A stretch of 64,000 nt of DNA, taken from the NCBI GenBank assembly GCA_037176705.1, contig CM073898.1, positions 39,125,488 to 39,189,487 of the forward strand, written 5' to 3'. Numbering within the stretch: the stretch's first letter is position 1; each line of letters opens with the position of its first letter. The notes beneath the pieces are model-generated. The model saw only the letters and a list, made by a program, of their open reading frames with translations. It ran no database searches and was not told where the DNA came from. The DNA comes from Molossus alvarezi (taxonomy: Eukaryota > Chordata > Mammalia > Chiroptera > Molossidae). Positions 11,354 to 23,400 of this stretch are shown one piece after another. The translations under genes and the position numbers were made by a program.

Positions 11354-11459
11354 TATTCTAGTCCAACACCATAGGGGTCATTCTAGCCTTCCTCCTTTCG
11401 TTATTTGTAATTCTTTCTTCTGATGTTGCAAACTTATTGATCTCTCAGTCTCCATCAGA

Positions 11460-11645
11460 ACTGTGCAAATTGCTTTACATACATATCTCATTTAACCTTC
11501 ATGAAAACCCTATCGTAGGAAATATTTTTATCTACGTTTAATAGAAGAGTGAGCTATTAGGAGGTTAAGTAATATTGCTAATTATTTATTAGGTGTTGGA
11601 GCCAAGATTTGGACCCAAGGAGTATGACTCCAGAATTCATGTTCT
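11460..11645 (+). repeat. MIR element
   Basis: Follows the MIR core order: 'tacatatctcatttaacctt', 'aaaaccctatcgtaggaaat', 'gaggttaagtaatattgct', 'ggagccaagatttggaccc', 'atgactccagaattcatgtt'. Confidence 0.8.
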
Positions 11646-12400
11646 TGACTTGTATGTACATCCTATTAATAAAACCTGAGGAAGCTAGCACAGTACAAAC
11701 AATTTCACCCATATGGATAGAAATAGTCTAACCAGAGAGATTTAAAATACATGTTAAATCTCAAATAATAAAACCAGAAGAAAATATATGTGTGGTTATT
11801 CAATCTCAGGATGAGAGGGGACTCTGTGACCATACAAACGACCAATCCTCAGCTGCACCAGTCACTTCAGAATATAGCCCCTTTCCAGCTGCAGCTGGAA
11901 CCAGGTGAAAAAGGAAATTTTAGCTGTACACTTTTTTCCTTAGGGGTCATTCTTGGCTTGTCTGCCCTCCTCTCTGTTTGAACTCTCTTTGCCTTGCCTT
12001 CCCTGTCAGACAGATCAGCTTCAAATGAGAGCTTCCTCTTCTCCTTGTCCTGTCTGAATTTGGCATCCCGACCCTACACTATTGGTCTTGGCACTACTGA
12101 ATCAGGAACTCCATAGGAAACTGCCCTGGTAATTATCCTCTTGGCTCCATTTACCATAGCTTCATGCCCACTTCCAACCCAGAAACTCAGGGCTCTACCA
12201 TGCCTCTCAGGCCCCCATATGTCCAAGACAGGAGTTTGTGTCCAAAAGTAATGGAAAATACACATGCAAACAAAGAAGAAAAGATGGATAGATTTGACTA
12301 AAGTATATAACTTTCATTCTTCAAGACAACACACAATTCTATGATTCTATACACATATATGTACACATATTACAATAACTGGTTTTATATATAATTGTTG
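11646..12400. other. Unannotated intergenic stretch
   Basis: Short ORFs only (63 codons or fewer), with no domain. No repeat I can name. Confidence 0.5.
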
Positions 12401-12601
12401 TTAATCCTCACCCGATGATATTTTTTCCATTGATTTTTAGAGAAAGTGGAAAGAAGGAAGGGGGAGAGAGAGAAACATCAATGTGAAAGGGGCCAGTGAT
12501 CAAACCTGCAGCCCAGGTACATGCCCTTGACCAGGAATCAAACCTGTGACCACTCGGTATGCAGGCTGATGTTCTATCCACGGAGTCACACCAGCCAGAG
12601 C
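12401..12601 (-). mobile_element. VES-type SINE, class A
   Basis: Starts TAATCCTCACCCGATGATAT. A deletion removes the middle, with GGGGCCAGTGATCAAACC joining arms that are normally farther apart. Confidence 0.85.
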
Positions 12602-12659
12602 ACATGAATGGATTTTTAATTGCTAACATTCCTTAGTACTTAGTTTTTGCCCAATATTA

Positions 12660-12830
12660 CTCATTTTTCTACAAATTTATATTTTGAAAAATTTCAAACT
12701 TACAGGAAACTTTAAACAATAGTACAATGAACACCCGCATACCTTTCACTTATATTCAGCAATCAAGAATTGAATTTTCCCACCATATCTAAATATTTAT
12801 TGTTTCTACCCCCACAAAATTCATATGCAT
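12660..12830. mobile_element. Old LINE-1 3' fragment
   Basis: 'gaaaaatttcaaacttacag' and 'atagtacaatgaacacccgc' are typical of the same 3' region type seen at 9370. Confidence 0.5.
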
Positions 12831-12849
12831 TTTGAATCTTGTTGCATGC

Positions 12850-13320
12850 AATATATTTCAGGGGTCCCATGACCACCCATGTTTGGTGATTTGCTAGAAG
12901 GATCTATATATAAGACTCAATGTCAGGTTTTACTCGTGGCTAAGGTTTATTACAGCAAAGGGTACAGAGCAAAAGCAGCAGGAAAAATATATTCATTGGC
13001 AGAAACCAGAGAGATTATGTACAAGCTTTCAAGCCCTTCCCTGTTAAGTGCCACATAGGATGTGATTTTTCTCATGCAGAATGTCTCCATTCAGGGGACA
13101 GTTCAAGTCTTAGTAAATAAGGTTTTTATGGAGGGCTAATCACATAGGCAAAGCAGTTCTGACAAGCTGGTGGACTATGGCCTGTTGCTCTAGGTATACA
13201 CAATAAAATCATCAAAATTAATATAAAGAAACTTACAAGGACTACATACCCATGTATCCCAGGGGTTGGCAATGGTCAGTCATGGATCCAGTTTTCCTTG
13301 TAAATATGCAAGAAGGCTGT
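12850..13320 (-). repeat. Possible old ERV LTR remnant
   Basis: 'gatttgctagaaggatctat' followed by 'ctaaggtttattacagcaaa' resembles the 3' part of an old LTR read on the minus strand. Not assigned to a family. Confidence 0.3.
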
Positions 13321-13369
13321 CAGAACTACTGTTTTCTTTTTAATCCGCACATGAGGATATGCTTAGAGA

Positions 13370-13412
<43 letters not shown>

Positions 13413-13566
13413 TTTGATTGTTTGCCTCCCAAATGTGCCCCAACCAGGGATGGAACCTGCAATTCAGACATGTGCCCTGACCGGGAATCAAACCGACAAC
13501 CGTTCGGTGCACAGGATGATGCTGAACCAACTTAGTCATTCTGACCAGGCTCAGAACTAGTGTTTT
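13321..13566 (-). mobile_element. VES-type SINE with expanded GA run
   Basis: Body 13336-13551; flanks CAGAACTACTGTTTT and CAGAACTAGTGTTTT. The pyrimidine stretch has become a (GA)n run at 13372-13410, and part of the middle is gone. Confidence 0.9.
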
Positions 13567-13995
13567 AACTCCTCACACCATACCTTCCTTTATGCTGTTC
13601 CTGCCATTTGAATTGCTTTTCCCAAAAGCCTAGCTCAAGTTCCACATTTTCTCCAGCACCTGCGTGAGACCCTTCCTGGAGCAATTGCTTCCTAAACATG
13701 TGCTCAGTAGAGGAAACTTGAGTGAAGCCTTCCCGGATTTATGCAATCCAATGATCTCTTCCTTTTCACTGAATTTTCCACTTATTTTACAATTAATCAT
13801 ATAATGTCTAGGGATATCTTTTATCTTATTATTTGATATTATCATTAAATTTTCAAATTTATATTTTCTCTTTAACCAGATGTTAAATGATGATCATGTC
13901 TTAGACCACTTTATGTTCTGCTGTTTCTAGAACAAAGTATTGGTTGTAACATACTCTTAATAAATATTTGTTGATGCTGATTGATCACTGGTTCA
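13567..13995 (+). repeat. LINE-2 3' end fragment
   Basis: Contains 'cctagctcaagttccacatt', 'cctgcgtgagacccttcctg', and later 'aataaatatttgttgatgct', the order of LINE-2 3' ends. Confidence 0.65.
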
Positions 13996-14517
13996 AAAAG
14001 TACCTTCTGACAATTTTGTTTTTAATGAATATATGAATAATAAGGAGTTAATTACATGGCTTTGGTTAGCACACATGCTGAAAGGACTTTGTCCTAGTAC
14101 TAAGTGACATAAGAAAATTTAAGCCTTCCAGTCTTATGAAAAAAATAGTTAAAAGGGAAAATGAACTTTTAAAGAATATGTTTTAGAGAAGAAATGCCTT
14201 AGTTGCATTAACTGTCAGAGACAGCATTGTGTATATTATATGGGACTGAGTAACAATAACAGAGTACAGAACTCTAGAGGTGAGAGTAACCTGAGAAGCC
14301 CTGTCGATGAGACCATTTCAACTCACCTAATGTGTGGGTTAGAGGTTTAGGTGAAAGAAGTTATTGCAATACTGGAAGTTTACTAAATTGGTTTATTGCT
14401 GCAGATAGTGACCCAGACAAGAGAGACCTGTGAATCACATATGTCGTCATCATCAATACAAGTCCTGTTGCTTGGACAGTTGCACGAGGCACCAGAAGAG
14501 TGTCCACAACTATTAGG
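13996..14517. other. Unannotated intergenic stretch
   Basis: No gene or named repeat seen. Confidence 0.5.
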
Positions 14518-14985
14518 ATGGTACTTCTCAAACTTTAGGATGCACCAGAAGCATATGGAGGGCTTGTGAAACACAGATTGCTGGCCCAGCTTCAAGAATT
14601 TCTGATTCAGTAGGTCGAAGATAGGGCCAAATAATTTACTTTTTTTTTTTTAAATCCTCATCCAAGAATATTTTTCCATTGATTTTCGGATAGAATGGGA
14701 GGGAAGGAGAAAAGAAGGGAGAGAGAGAGGGAGAAACATCAATGTGAGAGACACATTGATTGGTTGCCACCATACGACCCCAACCACGGCCTGAGACTGA
14801 ACCGCTACCAAGGTATGTGCCCTTGACTGAAATCAAACCTGTGTCTCTTTGGTCCACGGCCGATGCTTTAACAGCTGAGCCAAACTGGCCAGGGCCAAAT
14901 AATTTACATTTTAAACAAGCTCCCAGGTAATGCTGATGCTGCAGGTCCACATACAACACTGAGTATCAAGGTATTATGTTATTCA
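14518..14985. mobile_element. MER20-like hAT MITE split by a SINE
   Basis: 'tacttctcaaactttaggat' ... 'tctgattcagtaggtc' then, after the SINE, 'caagctcccaggtaatgctg' ... 'cacatacaacactgagtatc'. This is the motif order of ancient hAT-Charlie MITEs of the MER5/MER20 group. Confidence 0.75.
14626..14907 (-). mobile_element. VES-type SINE, class A, inside a MITE
   Basis: Body 14640-14895. Target duplication (GC)CAAATAATTTAC on both sides. Starts AAATCCTCATCCAAGAATAT. Confidence 0.93.
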
Positions 14986-14990
14986 TGTAC

Positions 14991-16039
14991 ACACAACAGT
15001 ATATATTTTCATTATCCTAACTGCAATTCTCAGCAACCGATGAGGTCCTAAGTAGCAGAACAGACTTTATCACTCACCACCCCACCTTCATTGGGGTCTT
15101 ATCCACTTACCTCACGCCACTATCTTTCATATATGAATAGTAATATATACTTTTTTTTCCTGCTGCAATGGAAATCCTTTTCAGAAAATATTCCATAATA
15201 AAATTTCATGCCAGAAAGTTGCTAATAATTACAGCAAAGTGTTTCTGTTAACACTTAAAATTGCAACTGATAACATTTGTCCATTTTTAATAAACTGTTA
15301 TTAGTTATCATAATACAGTGGTCAGATTTCATATCACAATTTACTGTTGTCTGAATCGTGTTTTTGCCATTTTTTCTCTTTGTTCCTCTTTAAAGACTTT
15401 TAGTAACTGAGAGAAGTGAGAAAATAATGGTGTCCACATTGCATGTGGTCACTTTTTGGCCTGGCACTTTATGTCTGACAGACACGATGTGGAGTGAGCT
15501 ATTACCAGCAATCTGTTCATTCTACTCTCCAGTAGGCACAGCAAATAGGATGTGTTCCAAGTAGGTCGCAGGTCTCCTTGAGAGCTAAATACTACATATG
15601 GCATTTGTTGAATCATTTGATTGTCCACAAGACAGAGAGATATTTATCAGGACATCATTCACCAGGAAAGTCTGGGAGCCTCTTACCTATAGACAGTGAT
15701 TAAATGAGTAAACAGGCTCTTTTTCTTTAGTACCAAATTCAATTAATTTCAATGACTAAGGAAATTTATTTTGGTTATAATATTCACTGCAGTGGCATAT
15801 TGGCACTTTTTTTTCCAGGTCATCTTAAAGGGTTTTGGGGAGCTATTGGAATTGAAGGGGAGGCTGAAAAACCTGCTTGGAGATGTAGTTCCTGTGGGTT
15901 TTAATAGTAGGGATTCCTATTTGGTCTTGGTTGGTTACTTATGGGCTCTTTCTCTCCTTATGTTCCACTGTAAAATACAAAATCCCTGGTTACACACATT
16001 GTGAATGTACTTGATACCATTAAATTGTGCACTTAAAAT
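14991..16039. other. Unannotated intergenic stretch
   Basis: A 77-codon ORF at 15771-16004 has no recognisable domain and no supporting context. Otherwise AT-rich unique-looking sequence. Confidence 0.5.
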
Positions 16040-16261
16040 GGTTAAAATTGCCCGGCTGGTGTGGCTCAGTGGTTGAGCATCGACCCATGCACCAGGAGGT
16101 CACCAGTTCAATTCCTGGTCAGGGCACATGCCCAGGTTGTGGGTCTGATCCCCAGTGAGGGGCATGCAGAAGGCGGCCAATCAGTGTTTCTTTCTCTCTC
16201 TCCATCTCCCTTCCTCTCTCTCTAAAATCAATAAAGAAAAAAAAAAAAAAAAGGTTAAAAT
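16040..16261 (+). mobile_element. VES-type SINE, class B, with target duplication
   Basis: Body 16049-16252; tail AATCAATAAAG plus a long A-run. Flanked by GGTTAAAAT at 16040-16048 and 16253-16261. Confidence 0.93.
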
Positions 16262-16271
16262 GGCCAAAATG

Positions 16272-16500
16272 ACTCTGGCTGGTTTGGCTCAGCAGTTAGA
16301 ATGTTGGCCTGCGGATCAGAGATGCCCGGGTTTGGTTCCCACTCAGGGCAAGTACCTCAGTTGCAATTTGTCCCCGGCCCCAGTTGGGGTTCTGTGGGTG
16401 GCAACCAGTCGATGTGTCTCTCTCACATCGATGTTTCTCTCTCTTCCTCCCTTTCTCTCCTGCTCTATCTGTCCTCAGGTGAGGATTAAAAAAAAAAAAA
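16272..16500 (+). mobile_element. VES-type SINE, class A
   Basis: Head CTCTGGCTGGTTTGGCTCAG, tail TCCTCAGGTGAGGATT. A third copy of GGTTAAAAT follows at 16518-16526, so it shares the target site of its neighbour. Confidence 0.92.
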
Positions 16501-16526
16501 GTTTAAAAAAATAAAATGGTTAAAAT

Positions 16527-17430
16527 GGCAAATTTTATGTTATATACATTTTACCACATAAATGAAAAATTAACAATGATCTTGATGTAGCCAATTGCTG
16601 AAAATAACTTTAGAGCAGTGAAACAAATATAGCTTTTAATCTTTCTAGGAATTAGATGGCACATGGTAACATATGGAACTAAATAAATGTGATCAAATTA
16701 AGTAAAATTGATAGACAAAGAGGCAGAGAAACACAGAAAATGACCAAACCTGGACATTTCTTCTTTCCTTCAATGAGGAAAATGCTTTTTTTATACATTG
16801 TCGATTTCAGTCCCAGGCAATGAAAGGACTTTAGAAAATATGACTGCTAGCACAAAGCAATATTTTCATCAAACTAACTTAAATTAGTCTAATGGCTTAG
16901 AATAATAATACTGGGAAAATATTTCTTGATATTATATCTCTAAGATTTGCTTCTAAAAGACCTGGGCACTGGAGGAAATGAAGACGTATATACACAAGGT
17001 AGATTGGCCGTGAATTGATCATTGTTGAGAACGAATTTGGGTTTATCTAAATTCATTACACTATTCCTTCTACTTTTGTGTATGTTTGAATTCTCCACAA
17101 TAAAAAGATGATCAAATCCTAAAAAAAAAAAAGTTCCAAGACAGAGAGTGTAGTTGATTTAGTTTAAGTCACGTGCTCATCCCTTGACTACACCAGGGAG
17201 GTGAGAGGAAAGTTGGGGGTGGGGGTGGAAGAAAGTGGAGATGGGACCTTCCAAGGGCTCCCTTGATTTCTATACCAGAAGAACACCTGGATTTACCATC
17301 CTGTCAATGAGACCCAGTGGGGAAGAGGTTATTCCCCCAATGGACATCGGAGTGCAATTAGGAAGAGGGATGGTGACTGAGTGGCCAAATAATAATAAAT
17401 GTCTACTCCTTTGCATTAGCATTGGGTACT
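16527..17430. other. Unannotated; one old repeat end
   Basis: At 17035-17120 the string 'ttgtgtatgtttgaattctc' then 'cacaataaaaagatg' looks like the 3' end of an ancient retroposon or MITE. The rest is unassigned. Confidence 0.4.
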
Positions 17431-17645
17431 TTATCTACTTTTCTCCCTCATCTCCTGTCACCCCTGCTATACCCCACACTCCAACCAGGCCAGCCACCTT
17501 GTGCGGACATGCTCCCTGCTCTCTCTTGCCTCTGTGCCTTTTCACATGTTGTTATACCTGCCTGATAGGCCCCTCTGCCCCTTGTCCCCAGTGAAAGTCT
17601 ACTTGTTCTGCAGATGTCATCTCCTTTGACTTTCCAAGCAGGAAG
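17431..17645 (+). repeat. LINE-2 3' fragment
   Basis: 'ctgtgccttttcacatgttg', 'tacctgcctgataggcccct' and 'gcagatgtcatctcctttg' follow the order of LINE-2 near the 3' end. Confidence 0.6.
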
Positions 17646-17689
17646 TGGCACATCTTAAATGGTTCTCAACTATTCATCTCACAATAATA

Positions 17690-17885
17690 GTCAGAACAAT
17701 GGTTCTGCCTCAGAATGAGCTGAGAGCTCGTTACAGTGCAGATTCCTGGGCCCCACCCTTAGAGTTTCTGATTCAGTTGGTCTGAGTGGAATCCAGAGAG
17801 AGTTTGCCTTTTTATCAAGTTCCAAGGTGATGCTGATGCTGTTAGTTTGGGGACCATACTTTAGGAATTTCTGCTTCAGAGCACT
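17690..17885. mobile_element. MER5-like hAT MITE
   Basis: 'gcagattcctgggccccacc', 'gagtttctgattcagttggt' and 'caaggtgatgctgatgctg' are hallmarks of the MER5/MER20 hAT-Charlie MITEs. Confidence 0.78.
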
Positions 17886-18290
17886 GGTGTCCAAATCTAA
17901 CAGCATATCAACCTCACCTATAGAACTATTAAAAATATGACCTACCACAGGCCTGCAGAGCCAGATACTCTAAGACTGGCATCCAGGAATCTGCATTTTT
18001 AAAATATATGTTTTTATTGATTTTAGAGAGAGAGAAAGGGAGAGGGAGATAGAAACATTGATCGGCTGCCTCCTGCACATCTCCTAAATGAGAAATTGAG
18101 CCAACAACCCCTGAGATGTGCCTTGACCAGGAATCAAACTAGTGATCTCTTGGTGCATGGGATGACTCAATCCTCCAAGCCACACCAACCGGGCACGAAT
18201 CTGCATTTTTAATAGATTCCCCAGCTATTATTTCTGAAATGGTTAGATGTATTTTTTTAAATAGGCATTTGAGGACCATTGTAATAGTCT
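17886..18290. mobile_element. Second MER5-like MITE, split by a SINE
   Basis: 'gagcactggtgtccaaatct' ... 'caggaatctgcattttt' continues after the SINE as 'aatagattccccagctatta' and ends 'tttgaggaccattgtaatag'. Confidence 0.6.
17987..18211 (-). mobile_element. VES-type SINE, class B, in a MITE
   Basis: Body 18002-18196 between identical GAATCTGCATTTTTA repeats at 17987-18001 and 18197-18211. Confidence 0.93.
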
Positions 18291-18407
18291 GGGCCTGATT
18301 ACTCACTGTCTCCCTACCGCCACCCCCACTTCAGGCAAGTGATGGAAGAACCTGGTGTATTTCTTCCTAATATGACAGAAGCTGCCCTGAAAAAAAAGGG
18401 TGCCTTT

Positions 18408-18675
18408 TCCTGGCTGACTTGGCTCAGTAGTTAGAGCATGGGCCCACGGACCAGAGAGTCCCAGATTCAGTTCCCACTAAGGGCACGTACCTCAGTTGCA
18501 GTTTGTCCCCGGCCCCGGTTGGGGTCGCGTGGGTGGCAACCACTAGATGTGTCTCTGTCATGTCGATGTTTCTCTCTTCCTCCCTCTCTCTCGTGCTCTA
18601 TCTGAAGATAAATGCAAAAAAAAAAAAAAAAAAAATGTCCTCGGGTGAGGATAAAAAAAAAAAGGGTGCCTTTTT
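18408..18675 (+). mobile_element. VES-type SINE, class A
   Basis: Body to about 18655, tail CCTCGGGTGAGGATAAAA. The flanking AAAAAAGGGTGCCTTTT occurs on both sides. It holds an extra internal A-run of about 20 bases before the last module. Confidence 0.93.
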
Positions 18676-18819
18676 ACTGGTTAAAAGATGATGTTTGGAA
18701 GATTGACAAAATTTCACACAAATATTCAGAAAGTATTCATCGTGGTTAGTAATTTTAAAATTTAAATTAAAACCAGATCAATTTCTACCTCTTAAGTGAG
18801 CAAACATTAAAATAATTTA

Positions 18820-19160
18820 ATAGATTAGGGAAAGTGGGGTGAGATGCATACTTTCATTTATTGCTGCTGGCATGGTACATTGATGCACTTTCTTTGAAAA
18901 GTAGGATGGCAGCTCCATCAAGAGCCAGAAAATGTTTGATTTTGTCATTTTGACTCAGTGACCTTTGATTCCGTAATCTCACTTCTGGGAATCAATCCAA
19001 AAAAAAAAAATCCATAATATATTAAAACTCATATAAATATATATGTACTTATACTAGTAAATAACACTGGAAACAATTTAAATGTCTAAAAACAGAGTAT
19101 TGGATAAGTAAATACGTGTACTTAACTGAATATTATAAAGCAATTTAAATGCCTAATTAT
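18820..19160 (+). mobile_element. Old LINE-1 fragment
   Basis: 'atttattgctgctggcatgg', 'gtaatctcacttctgggaat' and 'aacactggaaacaatttaaa' match the end of ORF2 in old LINE-1s. Confidence 0.65.
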
Positions 19161-19398
19161 TTATTTATTCACACAAAAATAAAATAGTTGCCAAGTTGTC
19201 TCCAAAGGGTTATATCAATTTGCACTCTTCCCAGCATTGTACCTGTACCCTCAGTGACAATGGACATGATCATTTCTGAAAATCTGTCAATGGTATTTTG
19301 TGTTGTTTTATATATTATTTTTATAGTGGAAAAATGCTAAAATTATATTTTTAAAATATTTTATCAATTAGGGAGGAATGCACATCAGGTGCCATGAT

Positions 19399-19695
19399 TG
19401 AATATTAGTGTTTTTAAATAAATTTTTTTTTGACCCTCACCCAAGGACATTTCTTACCATTTTTTGTTCAGATAGGGGGGGAGGGGGAGGGAGAGAGAGG
19501 AGGAGAGAGAGAGAGAAACATCGACGTGAAAGGGACACATTGAGTGGCTGCCACCCACACGACCAACCAGGGCTGGAGACAAACTGCAACTGAGATACGC
19601 GCCTTGGCGGGAACCGAACCCGGGTCTCTCTGGACCGCAGGCCGATGCTCTAACCGCTGAGCCAAACTGGCCAGGGCTGAATATTAGTGTTTTTA
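19399..19695 (-). mobile_element. VES-type SINE, class A, with 18-bp duplication
   Basis: Body 19417-19677. TGAATATTAGTGTTTTTA is present unchanged at 19399-19416 and 19678-19695, a sign of recent insertion. Confidence 0.95.
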
Positions 19696-19927
19696 TTTCT
19701 TTCAGTTCCTGTAATTGTATGTGACTTAAATTTTGAATTAAGTTAATTTAAGATAGATTTTACTTTTAAAAATAACTTTATTGAAGGCCTTATGGTATCT
19801 TACTCGTTTTCCTCTTATTTAATTAACTCCATATATTTGAATCACTTAATCCCAATTGCCCGTGAAAGACAAATTTCTCATTTGTGTATACTTGTTTTCA
19901 TCTAAATAAGGAATCATATCTAAAACA

Positions 19928-20205
19928 TATCATGAGCCCTGGCCGGTTTTGCTCAGTGGTTAGAGCATCGGCCAGTGGACCAGAGAAGCCCGGGTTTGGT
20001 TCTCACGAAGGGCACATACCTCAGTTGCAGTTTGTCCCCGGCCCCAGTTGGGGTCTTGTGGGTGTCAACCACTTGATGTGTCTCTTTCACATCAATGTCT
20101 TTCTCTCTCTTCCTCCCTCTCTCCCTCCCGCTTTATCCCAAGATAAATGCAAAAATGTCCTCGGGTGAGGATAAAAAACAAACAAACAAACAAAAGTATC
20201 ATGAG
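19928..20205 (+). mobile_element. VES-type SINE, class A
   Basis: Body 19937-20196, A-rich tail (AAAC)n. TATCATGAG flanks both sides. The internal hairpin is TTGATGTG/CACATCAA (20073-20080 and 20088-20095). Confidence 0.94.
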
Positions 20206-20436
20206 ACATTAAAATGTTCCAATATTTAGGTCCAGTAATTATATTTCTCAAAATAAAAGCTAGGGCTATAACCTAAAATGGTTATAATATTGCAAAATTA
20301 TCCAATAATAGAGAACATTTGTGAAAATTTTATTTGTAAGGTGGTTTAAGAACATGAGAAAATGTTATAACGTTAAATAGAAAGTATATAAAGTTTGAAT
20401 ACTTATTATGATCATAACTATGTAAAATAAGCATTT

Positions 20437-20720
20437 AAAATACTGCAGCCCTGGCCGGTTTGGCTCAGTGGTTAGAGCGCCGGCCTGCGGTCCTGAGAGA
20501 CCCGGGTTCGGTTCCCGCTAAGGGCATGTACCTCGGTTGCAGTTTGTCCCCGGCTCTGGTGGGTCGTGCGGGTGGCAGCCACTCGATGTGTCCCTTCACA
20601 TCGATGTTTCTCTCTCTCTCTCCGTTCCTCTCTCTCCCTCCCACTCTATCTGAGCAAAGAATGGAAAAATGTCCTCGGGTGAGGATAAAAAAAAAAATAA
20701 AATAAAATAAAATACTGCAA
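20437..20720 (+). mobile_element. VES-type SINE, class A
   Basis: Body 20448-20710, tail CTCGGGTGAGGATAAAA then (AAAAT)n. AAATACTGCA flanks both ends. Confidence 0.94.
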
Positions 20721-22777
20721 AACCTCTAAAATGCTAATCTATTTATACTTGAAACATGACAGAATATTTTTTCCTTCTATTTATCTATATTTCCAAATTT
20801 CATTTACAGTATGTATTACTTTTATATTTAAAAAATTTAAAAAATATAAAAACTATTTTAGTTGAAATTAATAGAAATACAACTCAAATTAATTTAAGCC
20901 AAAAAGGAACTGTAGGTAAAGGGAGAGGGAGAAAGAAGGAGAGAGAAGTTCACGAGGGGTTTGGCTTCAGGCCAAGGTGGAAATTATATCGTCCGTTCTC
21001 TCTTTCACTCCCCCGATATCTCAGCTCAGCCTCCTCTGTGTAGTGACCTCATTTTCTTCCATATTCCAGGCTGCCAGAGAAGTAGGTTGCCCACACCTCT
21101 AGGCTTACATCATCTGCTTTAGGAATCCCAGTGGAAAGAGACCTCTTTCCTCCAATGTCTACATATCACTTCCAGACGACTATTATAAGCCCTGCTTGGG
21201 CCACATGCCTAACCTTAGACTAATCACATTGTCTGGGGGATGGAGTATTAAGAGTGGGTGGACTTATGACAGAAGAAAGGATCTGGTACTAGAAGAGAGA
21301 AATAGCAGTAATGGCCAGCCAAATAAATCAATTAAGAAAAACTGAAAAAATAAAAAAGATAATGGGCAGCACAGTATACTATTACAGGTCACCGTTATCA
21401 TCCACAGTCTAGCCTTTTGGAACATGCAATTCCAAAAATTTTCCATACTGAATTTAATAAAACCCCTCTATGTACAATTCATCTCCCAGAAAGACAACCC
21501 AAAGTCTTGTCCACTGACCACATTGTCTTAAAGTCTACAACTTCTAGGCCTTATGCTTTCTTCCTGGTCAGATGAAAACGGGGCTCCTCCTAGTCCTATA
21601 ATGCAAATAACATCTCAATTGCTTCTATTGCCCTGGAGTTCTTTAGTGACGCAGTCTTGCTGCCCCTGGGTGTATACATGTGAGAAGCAAGTTTCTCTCA
21701 CCCATCATATTGCAAAATCACACCACTTTAACCTCTATCTTCTTGTTGACCTGATTATGGAGATTCTGTGTTGCCTTAGGCTTTGAACATTCACAGGCTT
21801 GTTTTCAAATTGGGTTTTTCTGGTAATATGACTCCCTTCAGATCTCAGCCGGCTTTTTGCCAAATTTATACCTGGGGATTCCATAAACCAGGCACCAATA
21901 CCAGAAATTTTACCCTGCCTTCACAGTTTATGTCTCTTAGTAACAGATCTCAGCTTTGCTCTCAATTTTCAGTCTCCCAGAATGGTTAACCTGCCTCCAG
22001 GCTGTACTCCAGTGGACAATGTTTTACCATAGGCATGATTTCTAATTATATTTGGCAGGGAATAGCACAACTGTTTAAGAGAAAGTGGCAAGGGAAACAG
22101 GGTTCCCTAATTTTTATCAAGTCTCTGGTATGTTTCCGGTCTCCCTCCTTTGCATTCATTTTAGATTGGCATAGAGTTTGGCTTTTTCAAAGCAGCAGCA
22201 AGAAGAATTATTATTTGACCCTCAGTGGTCCTGGATTGCTGGCTAGAGGCAGAGGGGCCTTCCTGTACACTGTCCTTTGTGCATTCATCTTATTCTTTCC
22301 TCTTAGCTTAGCAGGGTTTCTTTCTAGCATCTCCACGTTCCATTATCCCAATGTGTCAGTATGTCCAGAGAAATGGGATACCGTGTTTGACTGACCTGGG
22401 TCATGTGCCCAACTCTGAGGGCGAAGGATTTACTGGAGAAAGGGAGAAGTGGTGGAAATCCATGCCAGGGTAGACTACAAGCTATTATATAATCTTTATT
22501 TTTAAGAGAATTTAGTACTTCATATAAAAATCATTGACTCTGAAACTGAAAATGTATGAATAGAGAAGATTCTTAGGCTCACACCCTCATGTTTAAAAAT
22601 TGCAAGGTGACCTCAAACAGAATTAGAAAGAACCGAAACCAAAGAATAAGGAAAACAACAGAAGACTTTGTCACCCCTTCTTCACCCCATCAGAAAGGCA
22701 AGAGCCGGTCCTATAAATATTCAGAGAGTGGCTTCCTTGGCTTTCATCAACCTGCAGCTTTACCCACGTTTGACAGG
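20721..22777. other. Unannotated 2-kb stretch
   Basis: Several ORFs of 60-119 codons (e.g. 22035-22394) lack domains or start context. The 21020-21260 part ('ccttagactaatcacattgt') looks like a degraded repeat I cannot name. No exon recognised. Confidence 0.45.
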
Positions 22778-22824
22778 TAGAATCTAAATTTTTTTTATTT
22801 TTAAAATTTTATATCGATTGATTG

Positions 22825-22868
<44 letters not shown>

Positions 22869-23020
22869 GACATGAATTTGTTGTTCCACTTATTTATGCA
22901 TTCATTGGTTGATTCATTGGTTGATTCATGTATGTGCCCTTACCAGGGATCAAACCTTAACATGTTGGAACAATGTTCTAACCAACTGAGCTATCTGGAC
23001 AGGGCCTAGAATCTAAATTT
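22778..23020 (-). mobile_element. VES-related SINE, divergent subfamily
   Basis: Body 22792-23006, flanks TAGAATCTAAATTT on both sides. It carries 'ttgttccacttatttatgca' and 'cattggttgattcatg', a variant middle also seen at 42281-42460, so this is a distinct subfamily. Confidence 0.9.
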
Positions 23021-23400
23021 CAAAAGTACTTTTAGAAGGTACTATATTCATTATTCTCATCTACATATATATGTTTTATTTTTATAACATTATCTGTTGA
23101 TAAAATCTCATTGCTAAATTTGTATTAGCACTTAGTGAATAGCAATATTCACAACCTAGAGAATTTCCTCTCTAGTTCTAGAGATTTCTGCTAGCTTTGA
23201 ATCTCCTCACCCAGAAGCTCTCTTGGTTTCCAGCTTTTTAAATTTTGTATCTTGGTTCTGTCTTGTTTTTCTCCATAGTTCCAAATCCAATTCAGATCCC
23301 TGAAATTGTGGGCCTGGCCCCTTTATACATGAAAATAGATCAGAAAATATAACTTCAACATTTGGCTAAATTGTTTTGAGTTTAAAAAAAATAAACTTTT

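Noticed and set aside
13372..13410. (GA)n run as an independent microsatellite
   Set aside because: It is the expanded pyrimidine module of the SINE that contains it.
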